Position numbers and translations under genes: made by a program. A stretch of DNA of 20,552 nt, from assembly GCA_002470165.1 (NCBI GenBank), contig DKNF01000130.1, forward strand, positions 1 to 20,552, in the 5' to 3' direction. Positions 15,014 through 20,552 of this stretch are shown one piece after another. This stretch comes from Betaproteobacteria bacterium UBA7395 (GTDB lineage Bacteria > Pseudomonadota > Gammaproteobacteria > Burkholderiales > Rhodocyclaceae). The first letter of the stretch is position 1. Each line of letters opens with the position of its first letter. Below the pieces are notes generated by a model, which saw only the letters and a program-made list of their open reading frames with translations, was not told the DNA's origin and searched no databases.

Positions 15014-15021
15014 GCGCGAAA

Positions 15022-15051
15022 AAAAAGGCCTGTTCGAAAACAGGCCTTTTT
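15022..15051. terminator. Bidirectional intrinsic terminator
   Basis: A 13-bp stem (15022-15034 with 15039-15051), with core GGCCTGTT/AACAGGCC and a CGAA loop, is flanked by an A run on one side (15019-15026) and a T run on the other. It therefore works as a hairpin plus U tract on both strands. It sits between the convergent DHH and pccA genes. Confidence 0.93.
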
Positions 15052-15073
15052 GCTTTTTGCCGGGAACCGGCGC

Positions 15074-17086
15074 TTATTCGAACTCGATGATGATCTGGTC
15101 GACCGACAGGCTTTCGCCAACGGCGGCGGAAATCTTCTTGACCTTGCAGTCCTGCTCGGCCTTGAGGATGTTTTCCATCTTCATCGCTTCGATGACCGCC
15201 AGCTTCTCGCCCGCCTTCACTTCCTGACCGACGCTGACCGCGATATCGCGCAGCAGGCCGGGCATCGGCGACAGCAGGAACTTCGACAGGTCGGGCGCCG
15301 GCTTCTCCGGCATCAGTGCCAGCAGTTCCGCGGCGCGGGCGCTCATGACCATGAAGTCGGCGCGCGTACCCCAGTGGAACAGCGAGTACTTGGTCTTGTG
15401 ACGCTCGACCTGCAGCGTGAATTCCTGACCGTTGCAGGTACCGACGAACAGCGACTCGCCCAGCTTCCAGTCCGACAGGATTTCGTAGGGCTGGCCGTTG
15501 TACTCGACGTGGTAGCCACCGGGAATCGGACGCGCCGTCACCGGGTGGTTTTCCTTCTGGTCACCGTTCAGACGGACGACCATCCACTGATCGCCGACGA
15601 TGCGCTCATGGCCTTGCAGCTGGCCGCTGATCGAGGCGGAGCGGTCGGTGAAGGCACGGTACACGTAGGCAGCAACCGAGACCAGCAGCGCCGGATCATC
15701 GTGCGGCACCATCGAGGCGTCGAAGCCGGTCGGGTAGTGCTTGGGGATGAAGCCGGTGTCGAAGATGCCGGAGTGGAAGACCGGGTGCTGCATCAGCGCG
15801 GCCTGGAACGGGATGTTCGAGGAAATGCCGCGGATCACGAAGGCGTTCAGCGCATCGCGCATGCGGGCGATGGCCGCGTTGCGGTCCTTGCCGTGCACGA
15901 TCAGCTTGGCGATCATCGAATCGTAGAACATCGAGATTTCGCCGCCGTCGTAGACGCCGGTATCGACGCGGGTCGTGCCCTGGGCGTCGGTCGTCTCGGC
16001 CGGCGGCAGGAACTTGACCAGGCGGCCGGTGGAGGGCAGGAAGCCACGGAACGGGTCTTCGGCGTTGATCCGGCATTCCATCGACCAGCCGTTGATCTTG
16101 ACGTCGGCCTGGGTCAGCGGCAGCTTTTCACCGTAGGCGACGCGGATCATCTGCTCGACCAGATCGAGGCCGGTGATCAGTTCGGTAACCGGGTGTTCGA
16201 CCTGCAGACGGGTGTTCATTTCCAGGAAGTAGAACTCCTTGGTCGCACCGGAGACGACGAATTCGACCGTACCGGCCGATTCGTAGTTCACCGCACGGGC
16301 CAGGGCCACAGCCTGTTCACCCATCGCCTTGCGCATTTCCGGATCGACGAACGGGCTCGGCGCCTCTTCGATGACCTTCTGGTGACGGCGCTGGATCGAG
16401 CAATCGCGCTCGTTCAGGTACACGTAGTTGCCGTGGCTGTCGCCAAGCACCTGGATTTCGATGTGACGCGGTTCAAGCACGTACTTCTCGATGAAGACGC
16501 GGTCGTCACCGAAGGAGTTGCGGGCTTCGTTGACGCAGGACGAGAAGCCTTCATGGGCTTCGGCGTCGTTGTAGGCCACGCGCAGGCCCTTGCCACCGCC
16601 GCCGGCGGAGGCCTTGATCATCACCGGATAGCCGATCTTCCTGGCGATTTCCACGGCGGCGTCCGGGCCGTCGATGGCGTCGTTGTGGCCGGGGATGGTG
16701 TTGACCTTGGCTTCGATGGCCAGCTTCTTGGACTCGATCTTGTCGCCCATCTTGGCGATCGAGTAGTGCTTGGGACCGATGAACTTGATGCCTTCTTCTT
16801 CCAGACGGCGCGAGAACTCGGCGTTTTCCGACAGGAAGCCGTAGCCTGGGTGGACCGCTTCAGCGCCGGTCTGCTTGCAGGCGGCGATGATCTTGTCGGC
16901 GACCAGGTAGGACTCCTTCGACGCGGCCGGGCCGATGCAGACGGCTTCGTCAGCGAGGTCGACGAACAGGGCGTCCTTGTCGGCCTCGGAGTAGACGGCG
17001 ACGGTCTTGATGCCCATCTTGCGGGCGGTCTTGATGACGCGGCAGGCGATTTCACCGCGGTTGGCAATCAGAATCTTCTTGAACAT
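15074..17086 (-). CDS. pccA: Propionyl-CoA carboxylase alpha subunit (biotin carboxylase + biotin carrier)
   Basis: A 670-residue cytoplasmic subunit that carboxylates its own biotin with ATP and bicarbonate and passes CO2 to PccB. The N-terminal biotin carboxylase has the ATP-grasp loop KASAGGGGKG and the catalytic EMNTRLQVEHPVTE. A linker (BT) region follows, then a C-terminal biotinyl domain with EAMKMEN, where K636 carries biotin 35 residues from the end, the normal spacing. SD AGGAAGG precedes the ATG. It lies 21 nt after pccB in the same operon. Acetyl-CoA carboxylase-like enzymes share this architecture; the mutase and meaB neighbours argue for propionyl-CoA. Confidence 0.93.
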   Translation of the reverse strand: MFKKILIANRGEIACRVIKTARKMGIKTVAVYSEADKDALFVDLADEAVCIGPAASKESYLVADKIIAACKQTGAEAVHPGYGFLSENAEFSRRLEEEGIKFIGPKHYSIAKMGDKIESKKLAIEAKVNTIPGHNDAIDGPDAAVEIARKIGYPVMIKASAGGGGKGLRVAYNDAEAHEGFSSCVNEARNSFGDDRVFIEKYVLEPRHIEIQVLGDSHGNYVYLNERDCSIQRRHQKVIEEAPSPFVDPEMRKAMGEQAVALARAVNYESAGTVEFVVSGATKEFYFLEMNTRLQVEHPVTELITGLDLVEQMIRVAYGEKLPLTQADVKINGWSMECRINAEDPFRGFLPSTGRLVKFLPPAETTDAQGTTRVDTGVYDGGEISMFYDSMIAKLIVHGKDRNAAIARMRDALNAFVIRGISSNIPFQAALMQHPVFHSGIFDTGFIPKHYPTGFDASMVPHDDPALLVSVAAYVYRAFTDRSASISGQLQGHERIVGDQWMVVRLNGDQKENHPVTARPIPGGYHVEYNGQPYEILSDWKLGESLFVGTCNGQEFTLQVERHKTKYSLFHWGTRADFMVMSARAAELLALMPEKPAPDLSKFLLSPMPGLLRDIAVSVGQEVKAGEKLAVIEAMKMENILKAEQDCKVKKISAAVGESLSVDQIIIEFE

Positions 17087-17107
17087 GTTTCTATTCCTTC
17101 CTGACGC

Positions 17108-18643
<1,536 letters not shown>

Positions 18644-18670
18644 AGAAAACTCCCAAAATGGAACGGGTGA

Positions 18671-19681
18671 TCAGTGTTTCAGATAGTCGAGCAGCGCATA
18701 CGCGGCGGCAGCCGGCGTCGTATGCCCCGACTCGACGGAACGGGTCAGCGCGGGCAGATTTTCCTGCACGCGCGGATGATTGCGGAAATGTTGGCGCAGG
18801 CCGGCGTCGATCAGTTGCCACATCCAGGCCAGTGACTGGTGCTGGCGCTTGGCGTCGAACTCACCGGTCGGCTTGAGCGCAGCCTGGAATTTCTCGACTT
18901 CGGCCCAGAACTCGGCGATGCCCTGCTTGTGCAGCGCCGACAGCGCGATCACCGGCGGGGCCCAGTTGGGCGAGGCCGGGCGCAGCATGTGCAGCGCATT
19001 ACGCCACTGGGCGCGGACGACCGCAGTCGCCTGCTTGTCGATGTCGGCCTTGTTGATGACCACCATGTCGGCGATCTCGACGATGCCCTTCTTGATCGCC
19101 TGCAGGTCGTCGCCGGCGTTCGGCAACTGCAGCAGGCAGAACATGTCGACCATGCCGGCCACCGTCGTTTCCGACTGGCCGACGCCGACCGTCTCGATGA
19201 TGATCACGTCGTAGCCCGCCGCTTCGCAGAGCAGCATGGCTTCACGCGTCTTCTCGGCGACGCCGCCGAGCGAACCGGCCGACGGACTGGGACGGATGAA
19301 GGCTTCCTCGCGCTGGCTGAGCAACTCCATGCGCGTCTTGTCGCCGAGGATGGAACCGCCAGAGACTGACGACGAAGGGTCGACGGCGAGCACGGCGAGC
19401 TTCTTGCCCTGCGCGATCAGCCAGACACCGAGGGCTTCGATGAAAGTGGACTTGCCGGCACCGGGCACGCCCGAGATGCCGACCCGGATCGCGTTGCCGG
19501 TCTTCGGCAGCAGCGCGGTCAGCACCTGCTGCGCGCGCAGCTGGTGATCGGCACGGGTCGATTCGATCAGCGTGATCGCCTTGGCCAGCGCCCGGCGCTG
19601 ACCCTGGCTCACGCCATCGACCAGTTGCCGGTCGGCATCCGAGAGGAGATTCGCCTTCACCGGCGCCTCGTCCAGTTTCAT
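18671..19681 (-). CDS. meaB: MeaB/ArgK-type GTPase chaperone of methylmalonyl-CoA mutase
   Basis: A 336-residue G3E-family P-loop GTPase that gates B12 cofactor loading and protects methylmalonyl-CoA mutase from inactivation (human homologue MMAA). Walker A is GVPGAGKST (71-79). The DPSSSVSGGSILGDKTRM region, ETVGVGQSE and the base-recognition motif NKAD are all intact. ATG 19681 (MKLDEAP) is chosen, 7 nt after the mutase stop. A longer in-frame start would run back into the mutase gene and add an unrelated arginine-rich stretch. Its position directly after the mutase supports the function over the old ArgK annotation. Confidence 0.95.
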   Translation of the reverse strand: MKLDEAPVKANLLSDADRQLVDGVSQGQRRALAKAITLIESTRADHQLRAQQVLTALLPKTGNAIRVGISGVPGAGKSTFIEALGVWLIAQGKKLAVLAVDPSSSVSGGSILGDKTRMELLSQREEAFIRPSPSAGSLGGVAEKTREAMLLCEAAGYDVIIIETVGVGQSETTVAGMVDMFCLLQLPNAGDDLQAIKKGIVEIADMVVINKADIDKQATAVVRAQWRNALHMLRPASPNWAPPVIALSALHKQGIAEFWAEVEKFQAALKPTGEFDAKRQHQSLAWMWQLIDAGLRQHFRNHPRVQENLPALTRSVESGHTTPAAAAYALLDYLKH

Positions 19682-19688
19682 CCCGGCC

Positions 19689-20552
19689 TTAGCCGCGCGC
19701 CTTGCGGATTTCTTCAAGCACGCGCTTGGCCGAATCCTCGATCCGGGTGCCCGGGCCGAAGATCGCCTTGGCGCCGGCCGCGTACAACGCATCGTAGTCC
19801 TGCGCCGGAATCACGCCACCGGCGAAGACGATGATGTCGTCGGCGCCCTGGTCCTTCAGGCACTGGATGATCTGCGGCACCAGCGTCTTGTGACCGGCGG
19901 CCAGCGACGAGCACCCGATGGCGTGGACGTCGTTCTCGATCGCCTGGCGGGCAGCTTCTTCCGGGGTCTGGAAGAGCGGGCCCATGTCGATGTCGAAACC
20001 GAGGTCGGCGTAGGCCGTGGCGACGACCTTGGCGCCGCGGTCATGGCCGTCCTGGCCAAGCTTGGCAATCATGATGCGCGGACGACGGCCTTCTTCTTCG
20101 GCAAACTTGGCGACGTCGGCCTTGATCTGTTCCCAGCTTTCCTGACCTTCCACGACACCTCCGTAAACGCCCGAAATGGTCTGGTTGTTGGCGCGGAAAC
20201 GGCCGTAGACCTTTTCCAGCGCATCCGACACTTCGCCGACCGTGGCGCGCAGGCGGATCGCCTTGACGGTCAGGTCGAGCAGGTTGCCGTCACCGCTTTC
20301 GGCGGCCTTCGTCAGCGCGTCGAGCGCAGCATTGACGGCAGCCGTGTCACGGGTGGCGCGAATCTGCTTGAGACGGGCAATCTGCGCTTCGCGGACGGCG
20401 TGGTTGTCGATGTCGAGGATGTCGATCGCGTCTTCCTTGGCCAGCTTGTACTTGTTGACGCCGACGATGACATCCTTGCCCGAGTCGATGCGCGCCTGCT
20501 TGTCGGCGGCGCAGGTCTCGACCTGCATCTTGGCCCAGCCGGATTCGACGGC
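19689..20552 (-). CDS. scpA: Methylmalonyl-CoA mutase, C-terminal part (5' end off right edge)
   Basis: 287 codons of an adenosylcobalamin enzyme that interconverts methylmalonyl-CoA and succinyl-CoA. The frame is open to the right edge, so the TIM-barrel substrate domain is mostly missing; the full-length family is about 700-750 residues. The C-terminal B12 domain carries the base-off motif GQDGHDRG, with the cobalt-ligand histidine codon at 20043-20045, plus the nucleotide-tail motifs SSLAAGH and [10 protein letters not shown]. It is the first visible gene of the mutase-meaB-pccB-pccA operon. mcm and mutB are equivalent names. Confidence 0.96.
   Translation of the reverse strand, partial: AVESGWAKMQVETCAADKQARIDSGKDVIVGVNKYKLAKEDAIDILDIDNHAVREAQIARLKQIRATRDTAAVNAALDALTKAAESGDGNLLDLTVKAIRLRATVGEVSDALEKVYGRFRANNQTISGVYGGVVEGQESWEQIKADVAKFAEEEGRRPRIMIAKLGQDGHDRGAKVVATAYADLGFDIDMGPLFQTPEEAARQAIENDVHAIGCSSLAAGHKTLVPQIIQCLKDQGADDIIVFAGGVIPAQDYDALYAAGAKAIFGPGTRIEDSAKRVLEEIRKARG

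Noticed and set aside
14993..17104. 703-codon open frame on the plus strand opposite pccA, and a 514-codon one opposite pccB (17126-18670)
   Set aside because: Both are shadows of strongly conserved carboxylase genes; they start in or near a terminator or lack an SD, and their products are valine/aspartate/arginine-rich with no motif.
19682..19792. Longer N-terminus for MeaB
   Set aside because: The extension lies inside the mutase gene in another frame and encodes an arginine-rich stretch unlike any MeaB.

Overview
The window comes from a GC-rich Gram-negative chromosome and reads as ordinary core and respiratory gene content, not a mobile island. System I cytochrome c maturation, an oxyR/cytochrome c peroxidase pair, an uptake hydrogenase and a propionyl-CoA/methylmalonyl-CoA operon together suggest a respiratory betaproteobacterium, probably Rhodocyclaceae (Dechloromonas/Azonexus/Accumulibacter-like). 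That placement is inferred from gene content and protein similarity recalled from memory; no search was run. I see no tRNA, rRNA, CRISPR array, insertion sequence or prophage.

Layout. (1) 1-707, minus: start of an [NiFe] hydrogenase small subunit gene with a Tat signal and the six-cysteine signature of O2-tolerant enzymes. It runs off the left edge. (2) 708-976: divergent control region with a sigma-54 promoter, an IHF-like site and two tandem 19-bp dyads for the hydrogenase, and a possible leaderless sigma-70 promoter for the next gene. (3) 977-5227, plus: a 1416-residue c-di-GMP enzyme with four CBS domains, GAF, PAS, GAF, PAS, GGDEF, EAL and a C-terminal zinc-binding CZB domain. (4) 5209-6114, minus: oxyR, overlapping the 3' end of (3). 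(5) 6278-7276, plus: dihaem cytochrome c peroxidase. The oxyR-ccp gap holds a near-perfect OxyR tetramer site and an FNR-type box. (6) 7401-13980, plus: ccmABCDEFGHI, tightly packed, most joints overlapping by 4 nt. (7) 14050-14982, plus: DHH/DHHA1 phosphoesterase. (8) 15022-15051: bidirectional terminator. (9) 15074-20552, minus: an operon read right to left as methylmalonyl-CoA mutase (5' end outside the window), meaB, pccB, pccA.

How it fits together. The ccm genes supply periplasmic c-type cytochromes, including the dihaem peroxidase beside them. OxyR senses peroxide, and the peroxidase promoter looks as if it integrates peroxide (OxyR) with oxygen limitation (FNR-type). The right-hand operon converts propionyl-CoA to succinyl-CoA; the epimerase step is not encoded here. 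The hydrogenase and the multi-sensor c-di-GMP enzyme share a divergent control region, but a functional link between them is only a hypothesis.

Most interesting points: the dual OxyR/FNR promoter; the loss of the distal haem histidine in the peroxidase; the tandem dyads in the hydrogenase enhancer position; and the CBS4-GAF-PAS-GAF-PAS-GGDEF-EAL-CZB protein with a cysteine-rich insert in its second GAF domain.
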